NCBI RefSeq assembly: GCF_001718415.1
Contig: NZ_CP013378.1
Span: 1,488,001 to 1,552,000 of the forward strand
Length of the DNA stretch: 64,000 nt
Direction: 5' to 3'
Source: Burkholderia pseudomultivorans
Lineage (GTDB): Bacteria; Pseudomonadota; Gammaproteobacteria; Burkholderiales; Burkholderiaceae
Program-made: the position numbers and the translations under genes
In this document: positions 1 to 8,152 of the stretch, piece after piece
Layout of the letters: each line of letters starts with the position of its first letter
How positions within the stretch are numbered: the stretch's first letter is position 1
Notes under the pieces: model-generated
What the model was told of the DNA's origin: nothing
Seen by the model: only the letters and a program-made list of their open reading frames with translations
Database searches by the model: none

Positions 1-103
1 CGGTTGAAGTACCGCGTATGTGTGAGATACAACCTCACAACCCAACCAAATTACTGCTTCTTCCAAGATTGGTTGCGCTGCGAAGCAACGCAACAACCCT
101 CTT
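1..103 (+). other. rRNA operon internal spacer (23S-5S)
   Basis: This stretch directly precedes the 5S rRNA and has no reading frame that looks real. Bases 71-98 can form a GC-rich hairpin (GGTTGCG ... CGCAACAACC), as expected of an rRNA processing stem. I infer that the 23S gene ends just left of the window; its 3' end is not visible here. Confidence 0.6.
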
Positions 104-218
104 TGCCTGATGACCATAGCGAGTCGGTCCCACCCCTTCCCATCCCGAACAGGACCGTGAAACGACTCCACGCCGATGATAGTGCGGATTCCCGTGTGAA
201 AGTAGGTAATCGTCAGGC
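104..218 (+). rRNA. rrf: 5S ribosomal RNA
   Basis: The sequence has the 5S hallmarks: the 5' strand GCCTGA pairs with the 3' strand TCAGGC to form helix I, and the conserved interior (CCCATCCCGAACAGG, then CGCCGATGATAG, then AAGTAGG) is intact. Length is about 115 nt. It is the last gene of an rRNA operon whose earlier genes are outside the window, and a strong terminator follows within 20 bases. The ends could be off by a base or two. Confidence 0.95.
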
Positions 219-230
219 TCCCTAAGCCAG

Positions 231-260
231 AAACCCCCGCCCGATCAGGCGGGGGTTTTT
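231..260 (+). terminator. Rho-independent terminator of the rRNA operon
   Basis: Stem CCCCCGCC (234-241) pairs with GGCGGGGG (248-255) around a 6-nt loop and is followed by five T residues. It closes the rRNA transcript 13 bases after the 5S gene. Confidence 0.9.
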
Positions 261-696
261 GCATTTGCGGGGCGGAAATGGGCGCAGTCAGCGCTCCGCC
301 AGAACCATGGACTTTCCTCGCTCTGTGTCCGTCTTGGCCGATTGCGACTTGTCCGAGCCTCGCTGATCTTCCCCGAATCACAATCCAATTCAGTACCGAT
401 ACCGGTTTCCGACCGGAATCGCCTCGTCTTGCCAATCCTGCTAACCCCGTAACGCTCGGCCAACGATTTTTCCGGGGCGCAGCTGCCGAATCGACTTGCG
501 GGCGTCCTGCAGGGCATCCTTGGCAGGTGGTGATGCCTGCGCGACATCCCGCCGGGAGTCTTCCAGTTGCGTCTGCGAAGTCAGTACCGGTCGACCGCTG
601 CGCCACGCCTGGATTGCCCACATCGGCGAAGATGCCGTGCCGCCAAAGCAATCGCGCCCGTCGCCGGCAACGCGAGATATCTCTGGCGCCGGTGCC
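261..696. other. Gene-poor spacer between rRNA operon and IS element
   Basis: I see no supported gene in these 436 bases. The open frames on both strands lack a ribosome binding site and recognisable protein features. The minus frame at about 441-623 reads like a short helical segment rich in Q, D, R and K, so a decayed gene fragment is possible, but I cannot name it. No terminator or promoter stands out. Confidence 0.5.
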
Positions 697-700
697 GGTC

Positions 701-730
701 TGACCTGCTCCCCGCGTTTAGTACGGTGAC
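701..730 (+). repeat. Left terminal inverted repeat of the IS
   Basis: The outermost bases TGACCTGC match the right end exactly. With one gap, the shared GTTTAGT and TTTTAGT segment continues the similarity to about base 728. Confidence 0.85.
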
Positions 731-761
731 GGTGTAGAGTCCGTTCCAGAGAGGAACGGCA

Positions 762-1022
762 ATGAAAAAGCGATTCACCGAAGAACAGATCATCGGCATC
801 TTGAAGGAAGCCGAGGCTGGCCTGAAGCCGGCGGAGCTGTGTCGCAAGTACGGCATCTCGGAAGCGACCTACTACAACTGGAAAGCGAAGTTCGGCGGGA
901 TGACGGTCTCCGAAGCTCAGCGCCTGAAGGAACTGGAGCAGGAGAACAGCAAGCTCAAGCGACTGTTAGCCGAATCGATGCTCGACAACGCCGCGCTGAA
1001 GGACCTGCTGGCTCGAAAGTAG
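762..1022 (+). CDS. IS3-family transposase OrfA (DNA-binding subunit)
   Basis: An 86-residue protein. Residues about 6-45 form a helix-turn-helix (EEQIIGILKEAEAG, then LCRKYGISEATYYNWK) that would bind the IS ends. Residues about 52-85 carry heptad-spaced leucines (LKELEQENSKLKRLL) typical of the OrfA leucine zipper. The start ATG at 762 follows a GAGAGGAA ribosome site. The frame ends at TAG 1020-1022, directly after an A-AAG slip site at 1016-1019. OrfA alone usually acts as a regulator; the active transposase is the frameshifted OrfAB. Confidence 0.93.
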   Translation: MKKRFTEEQIIGILKEAEAGLKPAELCRKYGISEATYYNWKAKFGGMTVSEAQRLKELEQENSKLKRLLAESMLDNAALKDLLARK

Positions 1023-1888
1023 CAAGCCCGCAGGCCAAGCGCGAAGCGGTCCGGATATTGATGACCGAACGTGCCATGGGTGTTACCCGGGCCTGCGGGC
1101 TGGTAGGGATTTCGCGCTCGCTGTTCCACTACGAATCACGCCGCCGAGTTGATGACGAAGCGCTGACTGGCCGGATGATGGCCATCGCCGCGCAGAAGCG
1201 CCGCTACGGCTATCGCCGGATTCACGTGCTGTTGCAGCGGGATGGCTGCTTCGCCAACCACAAGCGCATCTGGCGCCTGTACAGCAAGGCGGGGCTGAGC
1301 GTGCGCAAGCGGCGACGCAAGCGTATTGCGGCTGTCGAGCGCACGCCGCTGCCGTTAGCAACAGGCCCGAATCAGAGCTGGTCGATGGACTTCGTTTCTG
1401 ACGGGCTGGCCTATGGTCGGCGGTTTCGATGCCTGAACGTGGTCGACGACTACACGCGCGAGTGCTTGGCCATCGAGGTCGATACTTCGCTGCCGGGCCT
1501 ACGAGTGCAGCAAGTGCTCGAGCGGCTCAAGGAGATGCGAGGCTTACCCGCATCCATCACGGTCGACAACGGGCCGGAGTTCGCTGGTAAGGTGCTGGAT
1601 GCATGGGCCTACGAAGCCGGTGTCACGCTGTCGTTCATTCGGCCTGGCAAGCCGGTGGAGAATGCCTATATCGAGAGCTTCAACGGGCGGTTCCGCGATG
1701 AATGCCTGAACGAGCACTGGTTCGTCTCAATGCGCCACGCCAAGCGGCTGATTGAGGAATGGCGTATCGAGTACAACACCGAGCGGCCTCATAGTTCACT
1801 CGGCTATCTGACGCCGGTGCAGTTCGCGCGGGCGCACGATGCAAAGCAGCAGTTTTTAACCTCGGACTCTAACTGCGGTTCGGACTAA
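1019..1888 (+). CDS. IS3-family transposase OrfB catalytic part, made by -1 frameshift from OrfA
   Basis: This frame is -1 relative to orfA. Slippage on A-AAG (1016-1019), just before the orfA stop, would give an OrfAB fusion of about 375 residues (join 762..1019, 1019..1888). The rve integrase core shows the full DDE triad: Asp codon 1388 (SWSMDFV), Asp codon 1565 (VDNGPEF) and Glu codon 1673 (YIESFNG), with 35 residues between the last two, the D(35)E spacing of the family. An upstream HTH_21-like segment (about 1100-1340) precedes it. No stop or frameshift breaks the domain, so it should be functional. An independent OrfB start cannot be excluded. Confidence 0.9.
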   Translation, partial: VASPQAKREAVRILMTERAMGVTRACGLVGISRSLFHYESRRRVDDEALTGRMMAIAAQKRRYGYRRIHVLLQRDGCFANHKRIWRLYSKAGLSVRKRRRKRIAAVERTPLPLATGPNQSWSMDFVSDGLAYGRRFRCLNVVDDYTRECLAIEVDTSLPGLRVQQVLERLKEMRGLPASITVDNGPEFAGKVLDAWAYEAGVTLSFIRPGKPVENAYIESFNGRFRDECLNEHWFVSMRHAKRLIEEWRIEYNTERPHSSLGYLTPVQFARAHDAKQQFLTSDSNCGSD

Positions 1889-1904
1889 AACCGGGGGCAG
1901 GTCA
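1875..1904 (-). repeat. Right terminal inverted repeat of the IS
   Basis: Read on the minus strand it begins TGACCTGCCCCC and continues GGTTTTAGTCCG, mirroring the left end. It is followed at 1905-1908 by the GGTC target duplication. It overlaps the last codons of orfB. Confidence 0.85.
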
Positions 1905-1908
1905 GGTC

Positions 1909-2671
1909 GACTTCAACGGGGCTGTACGGGATTGCTCGAAGCGAAGCGCTCATCCGACGGAGGCCGCGACAGTACGCTTCATATTTGACTTCGTGTCGGT
2001 ACGAGCTCGACGGGCGCTGGCCCCGAGTGGTTGCCGCAGCTTGTCGTACTTGAGTTGGCCCGCCTCCTCGAGCGAACAAGGCAAAGTGAACGCGCCGGCA
2101 TCGAGCCGACGAGCGGGTGCAATGCCTGCCGCAACCCAGAACGTTTGTCGCGACTGCGGCGCAGATGCCGTCCGGCACCTTGGTGCAAGCGCGCTTATCG
2201 CGGCTAATCAGCGGCAGCACCATGTCAACGCACATCGCATCAGCCGCCTGGCCTTCCTATCGTTCGCGGAGAAGCCTGCCCGCGGCGAGAGGACGAGCAC
2301 GGAAGCGGCGCTCTGCCCCTACGCCTTAAGGGCATCCCGTGGTTCGGAGTGCGTCCTGGGCGACCTGCTGGTACCCGGAGCGTCGACGCAACTGGCGCGG
2401 CTCGATGGCTTCGGACTGTTGCGGACGCGTGTCCCTCCGCCGGCCGAGCGTGCCCCAACGTGCGAACAGCGAGCGAAGCTGCTGCGTATGGCGTGATCGC
2501 CAGGCAAGCCGTTGCGACGAGGCGCATGCATAGAACCGAGAAGGCGCTGTCAGCGCTGCGCAACGCGCTTCGGATCAGATCCATAACGGTCGGACGATAG
2601 ACGGGAAAGCGCCCGCGCCGGCCTTGCCGAGCCGCCCGGCACGAATATTGCAAAAAATTTGCGCTACCCGC
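1909..2671. other. Gene-poor spacer downstream of the IS
   Basis: About 760 bases with no gene I can support. Frames are open on several strands at once, as expected from high G+C, and none has a credible ribosome site or recognisable motif. The minus frame near 1885-2235 opens with a protein-like stretch (VLPLISRDKRACTKVPDGI), so a relic is possible. The stretch resembles degraded accessory DNA of the kind that collects next to rRNA operons. Confidence 0.45.
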
Positions 2672-2700
2672 TTGGCATTGTGCTCCAGAGATCGTATGAT
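2672..2700 (+). promoter_or_regulatory. Candidate upstream sigma-70 promoter (P1) of the tRNA-tuf operon
   Basis: TTGGCA (2672-2677) and TATGAT (2695-2700) are separated by exactly 17 bases. An A+T-rich tract (AATATTGCAAAAAATTT, from 2644) precedes it and could act as an UP element. No gene begins in the next 200 bases and no terminator is visible before tRNA-Tyr, so it most likely adds a second start for the tRNA transcript. Confidence 0.5.
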
Positions 2701-2870
2701 GGCGGTCTTTCGTTTTCAGCGCTAACGCAGTTCGGCGCTGGAGGCGGAGTCTGACGAAGATGTGGGCGCCGGTTGGCGAACCTCTCGTCTCCACCGTAGC
2801 CTGGTGGGGCGCGTGTCAGGTGATCGAGCGGGCGCTCGGGAAGAAAATGAAAATAATCTTCCTGTAGTGC

Positions 2871-2899
2871 TTGACAAGAGTTCGATGCACCCCCATAAT
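2871..2899 (+). promoter_or_regulatory. Sigma-70 promoter (P2) of the tRNA-Tyr/Gly/Thr-tuf operon
   Basis: A perfect -35 TTGACA (2871-2876), a 17-bp spacer and a -10 CATAAT (2894-2899) lie 14 bases before tRNA-Tyr. The A+T-rich run at 2843-2860 (AAATGAAAATAATCTT) is placed like an UP element. A strong stable-RNA promoter is expected here. Confidence 0.8.
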
Positions 2900-2913
2900 C
2901 GTCAGTTCTCTAC

Positions 2914-2999
2914 GGAGGGGTGCCCGAGTGGCTAAAGGGGGCAGACTGTAAATCTGTTGGCTTACGCCTACGTTGGTTCGAATCCAACCTCCTCCACCA
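2914..2999 (+). tRNA. tRNA-Tyr (anticodon GTA)
   Basis: A class II tRNA of 86 nt with a long variable arm. Acceptor strands GGAGGGG and CTCCTCC pair, the T-arm holds TTCGAAT, and CCA is encoded (2997-2999). The anticodon GTA is at 2948-2950. It is the first gene of a tRNA-Tyr/tRNA-Gly/tRNA-Thr/tuf transcript, an arrangement also known from E. coli tufB. Confidence 0.97.
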
Positions 3000-3042
3000 A
3001 GATATCAGCGCAGAGAGCGGTAGGGACTCGTTAGTGGCCCGT

Positions 3043-3116
3043 GCGGGTGTAGCTCAATGGTAGAGCAGAAGCCTTCCAAGCTTACGACGAGGGTTCGATT
3101 CCCTTCACCCGCTCCA
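3043..3116 (+). tRNA. tRNA-Gly (anticodon TCC)
   Basis: A 74-nt cloverleaf: acceptor GCGGGTG pairs with CACCCGC, the D-loop reads AGCTCAATGGTAGAGC, the anticodon TCC is at 3075-3077, the T-loop is TTCGATT, and CCA is encoded at the end. It lies 43 bases after tRNA-Tyr in the same transcript. Confidence 0.97.
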
Positions 3117-3140
3117 GTTCGTGTAGTTGAAGCACAAACC

Positions 3141-3215
<75 letters not shown>

Positions 3216-3278
3216 GCAGTACAGTCAGTGTCTGTTTGCGCGCGGCGCAACATGTGAAATTCCTTTTGGGAGTTGAAA

Positions 3279-4469
3279 ATGGCCAAGGAAAAATTTGAGC
3301 GGACCAAGCCGCACGTGAACGTTGGTACGATTGGTCACGTTGACCACGGCAAGACGACGCTGACGGCAGCGATCACGACGGTGCTGACGAAGAAGTTCGG
3401 CGGCGAAGCGAAGGCATACGACCAGATCGACGCGGCGCCGGAAGAAAAGGCGCGCGGCATCACGATCAACACGGCACACGTCGAGTACGAAACGGCTAAC
3501 CGCCACTACGCACACGTCGACTGCCCGGGCCACGCCGACTACGTGAAGAACATGATCACGGGTGCAGCGCAGATGGACGGCGCGATCCTGGTGTGCTCGG
3601 CCGCAGACGGCCCGATGCCGCAAACGCGTGAGCACATCCTGCTGGCGCGTCAGGTTGGCGTTCCGTACATCATCGTGTTCCTGAACAAGTGCGACATGGT
3701 GGACGACGCTGAACTGCTCGAGCTGGTCGAGATGGAAGTTCGCGAACTGCTGTCGAAGTACGACTTCCCGGGCGACGACACGCCGATCGTGAAGGGTTCG
3801 GCGAAGCTGGCGCTGGAAGGCGACACGGGCGAGCTGGGCGAAGTGGCGATCATGAACCTGGCCGACGCGCTGGACACGTACATCCCGACGCCGGAGCGCG
3901 CGGTTGACGGTGCGTTCCTGATGCCGGTGGAAGACGTGTTCTCGATCTCGGGCCGCGGTACGGTGGTGACGGGTCGTGTCGAGCGCGGCATCATCAAGGT
4001 CGGCGAGGAAATCGAAATCGTCGGTATCAAGCCGACGGTGAAGACGACCTGCACGGGCGTTGAAATGTTCCGCAAGCTGCTGGACCAGGGTCAGGCAGGC
4101 GACAACGTCGGTATCCTGCTGCGCGGCACGAAGCGTGAAGACGTGGAGCGTGGCCAGGTTCTGGCGAAGCCGGGTTCGATCACGCCGCACACGCACTTCA
4201 CGGCTGAGGTGTACGTGCTGAGCAAGGACGAAGGCGGCCGTCACACGCCGTTCTTCAACAACTACCGTCCGCAGTTCTACTTCCGTACGACGGACGTGAC
4301 GGGCTCGATCGAGCTGCCGAAGGACAAGGAAATGGTGATGCCGGGCGACAACGTGTCGATCACGGTGAAGCTGATCGCGCCGATCGCGATGGAAGAAGGT
4401 CTGCGCTTCGCAATCCGCGAAGGCGGCCGTACCGTCGGCGCCGGCGTCGTCGCCAAGATCATCGAGTAA
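3279..4469 (+). CDS. tuf: Elongation factor Tu (first copy)
   Basis: A 396-residue GTPase that carries aminoacyl-tRNA to the ribosomal A site. G1 (GHVDHGKT, about residues 19-26), G3 (DCPGH) and G4 (NKCD) are intact, followed by the two beta-barrel domains. I chose the ATG at 3279, giving [12 protein letters not shown] and GGGAG seven bases upstream, over the TTG two codons earlier. It is cotranscribed with three upstream tRNAs. The gene is almost identical to the second tuf at 22454: the differences I see are four synonymous changes in codons 2-5 and three near the 3' end. Confidence 0.98.
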   Translation: MAKEKFERTKPHVNVGTIGHVDHGKTTLTAAITTVLTKKFGGEAKAYDQIDAAPEEKARGITINTAHVEYETANRHYAHVDCPGHADYVKNMITGAAQMDGAILVCSAADGPMPQTREHILLARQVGVPYIIVFLNKCDMVDDAELLELVEMEVRELLSKYDFPGDDTPIVKGSAKLALEGDTGELGEVAIMNLADALDTYIPTPERAVDGAFLMPVEDVFSISGRGTVVTGRVERGIIKVGEEIEIVGIKPTVKTTCTGVEMFRKLLDQGQAGDNVGILLRGTKREDVERGQVLAKPGSITPHTHFTAEVYVLSKDEGGRHTPFFNNYRPQFYFRTTDVTGSIELPKDKEMVMPGDNVSITVKLIAPIAMEEGLRFAIREGGRTVGAGVVAKIIE

Positions 4470-4494
4470 GCCAGTTATTCGTTGATCGACAGTT

Positions 4495-4520
4495 TTGGGG
4501 CTGGCATAAGCCAGTCCCAA
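4495..4520 (+). other. Stem-loop between tuf and tRNA-Trp
   Basis: TTGGGGCTGGC (4495-4505) pairs with GCCAGTCCCAA (4510-4520) around an ATAA loop, with one G-U pair. There is no T-run, so an RNA-processing or mRNA-stabilising stem next to the tRNA is more likely than a terminator. Confidence 0.6.
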
Positions 4521-4528
4521 CATGGTCT

Positions 4529-4604
4529 AGGGGTATAGCTCAACTGGCAGAGCGTCGGTCTCCAAAACCGAAGGTTGGGGGTTCGATTCCCTCTGCCCCT
4601 GCCA
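4529..4604 (+). tRNA. tRNA-Trp (anticodon CCA)
   Basis: A 76-nt cloverleaf: acceptor AGGGGTA pairs with TGCCCCT, the anticodon CCA is at 4562-4564, the T-loop is TTCGATT, and the 3' end GCCA includes an encoded CCA. It sits between tuf and secE, a common bacterial order. Confidence 0.97.
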
Positions 4605-4611
4605 AAAAAAC

Positions 4612-4639
4612 GCCACGTGTCCAACGTGGCATTTGTTTT
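4612..4639 (+). terminator. Terminator or attenuator after tRNA-Trp
   Basis: GCCACGT (4612-4618) and ACGTGGC (4624-4630) form a perfect 7-bp stem followed by ATTTGTTTT. It lies only 9 bases before the secE start, so it may act partially, setting secE-nusG expression below tRNA expression. Confidence 0.65.
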
Positions 4640-4647
4640 AAGGTGTT

Positions 4648-5028
4648 ATGGCGAATCCATCCGTCGAAACTGTAAATACCTCCGGCGATAAGCTGATGCT
4701 GGGCCTGGGCGTATTGCTGGTCTTGGCCGGATTCGTGGGCTTCTTCTGGCTGGGCAGCCAGCAGTGGTACGTCCGCGGTGCCGCATTGGCGGTGGGTATC
4801 ATCGCCGGCGTGGCCGTCGGGCTGATGTCCGCACCTGGCAAGAGCCTCATCGCATTTGCCAAGGATTCGTACAAGGAAGTCCGGAAGGTCGTTTGGCCCA
4901 CCCGCAAGGAAGCGACGCAAACCACGCTGGTCGTGTTCGGCTTTGTGCTCGTGATGGCGATTTTCCTCTGGTTGAGTGACAAATCGATCGAATGGGTGAT
5001 TTTCTCGGTGATTCTGGGTTGGAAATGA
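4648..5028 (+). CDS. secE: Preprotein translocase subunit SecE
   Basis: A 126-residue inner-membrane subunit that clamps SecY in the SecYEG protein-export channel. Three hydrophobic segments are visible (about residues 12-32, 36-58 and 93-125), the longer form found in many proteobacteria rather than the single-span type. The conserved cytoplasmic segment before the last span reads [19 protein letters not shown]. The ATG at 4648 follows AAGG closely. The next gene, nusG, begins one base after the stop. Confidence 0.96.
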   Translation: MANPSVETVNTSGDKLMLGLGVLLVLAGFVGFFWLGSQQWYVRGAALAVGIIAGVAVGLMSAPGKSLIAFAKDSYKEVRKVVWPTRKEATQTTLVVFGFVLVMAIFLWLSDKSIEWVIFSVILGWK

Positions 5029-5029
5029 T

Positions 5030-5587
5030 ATGAGCGATACTCCGGCATCCCCGAGCGGAAAGCGTTGGTACGTCGTGCACGCCTACTCCGGCATGGAGAA
5101 GAGCGTGCAACGTGCGCTTCAGGAGCGCATCGAACGTGCCGGCATGCAGGACAAATTCGGTCAGATCCTGGTCCCGACCGAAGAAGTGGTCGAAGTCAAG
5201 GGCGGCCACAAGGCCGTGACCGAGCGTCGTTTCTTCCCCGGCTACGTGCTGGTGGAAATGGAAATGACGGACGAAACGTGGCACCTCGTGAAGAACACCG
5301 CGAAGGTCACCGGTTTCGTCGGCGGTGCGCGCAACCGCCCGACGCCGATTTCCCCGAAGGAAGTCGAGAAGATCATGTCGCAGATGCAGGAAGGCGTCGA
5401 GAAGCCGCGCCCGAAGACCCTGTTCGAAGTTGGCGAGATGGTGCGAGTCAAGGAAGGTCCGTTCACGGACTTCAACGGCACCGTCGAAGAAGTCAACTAC
5501 GAAAAATCGCGCGTGCGTGTGTCGGTCACCATCTTTGGCCGCGCAACCCCGGTCGAACTCGAATTCGGCCAGGTCGAAAAAGTTTGA
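5030..5587 (+). CDS. nusG: Transcription termination/antitermination factor NusG
   Basis: A 185-residue protein that binds RNA polymerase, suppresses pausing and links to Rho or to the ribosome through S10. The N-terminal NGN domain begins at [13 protein letters not shown] (about residue 11), and the C-terminal KOW domain reads [18 protein letters not shown] (about 143-160). Length is normal. It forms the secE-nusG pair and runs into the ribosomal L11 operon. Confidence 0.97.
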   Translation: MSDTPASPSGKRWYVVHAYSGMEKSVQRALQERIERAGMQDKFGQILVPTEEVVEVKGGHKAVTERRFFPGYVLVEMEMTDETWHLVKNTAKVTGFVGGARNRPTPISPKEVEKIMSQMQEGVEKPRPKTLFEVGEMVRVKEGPFTDFNGTVEEVNYEKSRVRVSVTIFGRATPVELEFGQVEKV

Positions 5588-5599
5588 TCCCGATTCGGT

Positions 5600-5617
5600 G
5601 GGCAGCCTCGGCTGCCC
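5600..5617 (+). other. Hairpin in the nusG-rplK leader
   Basis: GGGCAGCC and GGCTGCCC form an 8-bp stem with a 2-base loop in the 140-nt nusG-rplK gap. No T-run follows, so it is a leader structure rather than a simple terminator. In E. coli the L1 autoregulatory site of the L11 operon lies in the leader before rplK; whether it does here is inference. Confidence 0.45.
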
Positions 5618-5727
5618 GCCTTCGCGCTTACGGTCCGCGTCATGACCGTTGAGGAGCGTCAGTAGCCAGCGGCGAACGCGCGTTATCACTCACCGAACGC
5701 CGCCTGGCGTTCCAACGAGGTTTTCAA

Positions 5728-6159
5728 ATGGCAAAGAAGATTGTCGGCTTTATCAAGCTGCAGATCCCTGCAGGTAAAGCCAACCCGTCGCCGCCGGTCG
5801 GTCCGGCACTGGGCCAGCGCGGCCTGAACATCATGGAGTTCTGCAAGGCGTTCAACGCGCAGACTCAAGGCATGGAGCCGGGTCTGCCGGTGCCGGTGGT
5901 CATCACGGCATTCGCTGACAAGAGCTTCACGTTCGTGATGAAGACGCCGCCGGCGACCGTCCTGATCAAGAAGGCGGCGAAGGTGGACAAGGGCTCGAGC
6001 AAGCCGCACACCGACAAGGTCGGTTCGATCACGCGCGCTCAAGCCGAAGAAATCGCGAAGACCAAGATGCCGGATCTCACGGCAGCTGATCTCGACGCAG
6101 CGGTTCGCACCATCGCTGGTAGCGCACGCTCGATGGGCATCACCGTGGAGGGTGTGTAA
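5728..6159 (+). CDS. rplK: 50S ribosomal protein L11
   Basis: A 143-residue protein of the L7/L12 stalk base, contacting 23S rRNA at the GTPase-associated centre and needed for RelA-type sensing. The signature [20 protein letters not shown] lies at about residues 18-39, and the C-terminal RNA-binding domain ends SMGITVEGV. The ATG at 5728 follows an AACGAGG site. It abuts rplA with no spacer (TAA then ATG). Confidence 0.98.
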
Positions 6160-6858
6160 ATGGCTAAGATCTCCAAGCGCCGTCAGGCATTTGCCGCCAA
6201 GGTCGATCGTCAGAAGCTGTACGCGATCGAAGACGCACTGTCGCTCGTGAAGGAATGCGCAAGCGCGAAGTTCGACGAGTCGATCGACGTTGCTGTCCAG
6301 CTCGGTATCGACGCGAAGAAGTCGGACCAGGTCGTCCGCGGTTCGGTCGTTCTGCCGGCCGGTACGGGCAAGTCGGTTCGCGTCGCAGTGTTCGCGCAAG
6401 GCGAGAAGGCCGAGCAGGCACGTGCCGCAGGCGCGGAAATCGTTGGTATGGAAGACCTGGCAGAGCAGATCAAGGCTGGCCAGATGGACTTCGATATCGT
6501 GATCGCTTCGCCGGACACGATGCGTATCGTCGGTACGCTGGGTCAGATCCTCGGCCCGCGCGGCCTGATGCCGAACCCGAAGGTCGGCACGGTCACGCCG
6601 GACGTCGCGACCGCGGTCAAGAACGCGAAGGCGGGTCAGGTGCAGTTCCGTGTCGACAAGGCCGGTATCATCCACGCGACCATCGGCCGTGCATCGTTCG
6701 AGCCGACCGCGCTGCGTTCGAACCTGTCGGCGCTGATCGAAGCGCTGCAGAAGGCCAAGCCGGCAACGAGCAAGGGCGTGTACCTGCGCAAGATCGCACT
6801 GTCGAGCACGATGGGCGTCGGCGTGCGTGTCGACCAGGCTACGCTGGCCGCGCAGTAA
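6160..6858 (+). CDS. rplA: 50S ribosomal protein L1
   Basis: A 232-residue protein of the mobile L1 stalk, involved in release of E-site tRNA. The conserved [14 protein letters not shown] segment is at about residues 131-144, and a final [15 protein letters not shown] matches the family C-terminus. In the E. coli model L1 represses the rplKA mRNA. The start is immediately after the rplK stop, indicating translational coupling. Confidence 0.98.
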   Translation: MAKISKRRQAFAAKVDRQKLYAIEDALSLVKECASAKFDESIDVAVQLGIDAKKSDQVVRGSVVLPAGTGKSVRVAVFAQGEKAEQARAAGAEIVGMEDLAEQIKAGQMDFDIVIASPDTMRIVGTLGQILGPRGLMPNPKVGTVTPDVATAVKNAKAGQVQFRVDKAGIIHATIGRASFEPTALRSNLSALIEALQKAKPATSKGVYLRKIALSSTMGVGVRVDQATLAAQ

Positions 6859-7165
6859 GCATGAAATTCAGGCCGCTTCGTTCGCGAAGCGGTCTTCAAG
6901 GGCTTTGGGCGGTTGTTCGTGCAGTACGCGGGCAACCGGTTATCAAAGACCGTTGGTGGGCAGGTCGCAGTCAGGCAAGCCCTTAATTCAAGCCAACGCA
7001 GATGGCGAACCCGAAAAAGTTTTGCAGTGGTGAAGCCGCAGGCCGTGAAGCGATTCGCGGCGTGAGGTGGAAATACTCCTAACGAGGTCGGACGCCGTTG
7101 TTGAACGAGGTACGCGAGGTTTCGCCATACCGGCAAGCCGAACGTATCGTTTCTGGAGGCTAACC
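6859..7165 (+). promoter_or_regulatory. rplJL leader, probable L10 autoregulatory region
   Basis: A 307-base gap without a gene. It opens with a very stable hairpin, CCGCTTCG-TTCG-CGAAGCGG (6873-6892), whose loop is a UUCG tetraloop. More complementary segments follow up to the GGAGG site at 7155-7159. Long structured leaders before rplJ bind the L10-(L12) complex in enterobacteria; position and length agree, but I cannot map the binding site by eye. Confidence 0.5.
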
Positions 7166-7663
7166 GTGCCGCTTAATAGAGAAGACAAGCAAGCCGTCGT
7201 CGCTGAGGTTTCCGCGCAAGTCGCGAAGGCCCAGACCGTCGTGCTGGCTGAGTATCGTGGAATTGCGGTTGGCGATCTGACCAAGCTGCGCGCGCAAGCG
7301 CGTGAGCAACAGGTTTACCTGCGCGTGTTGAAGAACACGCTGGCGCGTCGCGCTGTCGAAGGTACGCCGTTTGCTCCGCTGGCAGAGCAGATGACTGGTC
7401 CGCTGATCTACGGCATCTCGGAAGATGCAATTGCCGCTGCTAAGGTCGTCAACGACTTCAGCAAGAGCAATGACAAGTTGGTCATCAAGGCTGGTTCGTA
7501 CGATGGCAAGGTGATGGACAAGGCTGGCGTGCAAGCGCTGGCAAGCATCCCGAGCCGTGAAGAACTGCTCTCGAAGCTGCTGTTCGTTATGCAAGCGCCT
7601 GTTTCGGGCTTCGCGCGTGCTCTGGCCGCGCTGGCCGAGAAGAAGCAAGCCGAAGCTGCGTAA
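7166..7663 (+). CDS. rplJ: 50S ribosomal protein L10
   Basis: A 165-residue protein that anchors L7/L12 dimers at the stalk base. I chose the GTG at 7166 (protein begins [11 protein letters not shown]), which has a clear GGAGG seven bases upstream and gives the normal length; longer in-frame extensions run into the leader and look non-coding. The N-terminal rRNA-binding domain includes [18 protein letters not shown], and the C-terminal helix ([16 protein letters not shown]) binds L12. It is followed 63 bases later by rplL. Confidence 0.96.
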   Translation: MPLNREDKQAVVAEVSAQVAKAQTVVLAEYRGIAVGDLTKLRAQAREQQVYLRVLKNTLARRAVEGTPFAPLAEQMTGPLIYGISEDAIAAAKVVNDFSKSNDKLVIKAGSYDGKVMDKAGVQALASIPSREELLSKLLFVMQAPVSGFARALAALAEKKQAEAA

Positions 7664-7726
7664 TCGAGCGTGCATCAGCGTCACTGATCGCTGGCTGTAT
7701 CCGAATTCAATTTAGGAGTATTTCAA

Positions 7727-8101
7727 ATGGCAATCGCAAAAGAAGACATCCTGGCAGCAGTCGAAGGGATGACCGTTCTGGAACTGAACGAACTGGTCAA
7801 GGCGTTCGAAGAGAAGTTTGGCGTGTCGGCAGCTGCAGTGGCAGTCGCTGGCCCGGCAGGCGGCGGCGCAGCTGCTGCAGCAGAAGAAAAGACCGAATTC
7901 ACGGTTGTTCTGGCTGAAGCAGGCAGCAACAAGGTTGCAGTCATCAAGGCAGTTCGCGAACTGACGGGCCTGGGCCTGAAGGAAGCGAAGGACGTCGTTG
8001 ACGGCGCACCGAAGGCTGTCAAGGAAGGCGTCGACAAGGCTGCTGCTGAAGAAGCCAAGAAGAAGCTGGAAGACGCAGGCGCGAAGGTCGAAGTCAAGTA
8101 A
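7727..8101 (+). CDS. rplL: 50S ribosomal protein L7/L12
   Basis: A 124-residue stalk protein that recruits translation GTPases, present in several copies per ribosome. The N-terminal dimerisation helix region (residues 1-32) is followed by an Ala/Gly-rich hinge (about 38-57) and the globular C-terminal domain with [21 protein letters not shown] strong AGGAG site precedes the start, as expected for a highly translated gene. Codon choice is less GC-biased than in the surroundings, typical of very high expression. Confidence 0.98.
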   Translation: MAIAKEDILAAVEGMTVLELNELVKAFEEKFGVSAAAVAVAGPAGGGAAAAAEEKTEFTVVLAEAGSNKVAVIKAVRELTGLGLKEAKDVVDGAPKAVKEGVDKAAAEEAKKKLEDAGAKVEVK

Positions 8102-8121
8102 GTTTCGGCGCGCTGTGCGAA

Positions 8122-8152
8122 GGCTGGCGGTATTTTCACCGCCGGCCTTTTT
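8122..8152 (+). terminator. rplL-rpoB attenuator/terminator
   Basis: GGCTGGCGG (8122-8130) pairs with CCGCCGGCC (8139-8147), one G-T pair, followed by TTTTT. It is placed like the partial terminator that lowers rpoBC expression relative to rplJL in E. coli. Confidence 0.85.

Larger units (their letters stand above)
701..1904 (+). mobile_element. Complete IS3-family insertion sequence, IS407 group
   Basis: The element is 1204 bp. Its ends are imperfect inverted repeats starting TGACCTGC on both sides (left from 701; right end, read on the minus strand, from 1904). It is flanked by a perfect 4-bp direct repeat GGTC at 697-700 and 1905-1908, which is the target-site duplication; 4 bp fits the IS407 group. 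Inside are orfA and orfB in the -1 relation typical of IS3 elements, both undamaged. The element therefore looks recently inserted and possibly active. It sits between the 5S rRNA gene and the tRNA-Tyr promoters and breaks no visible gene. Confidence 0.93.
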
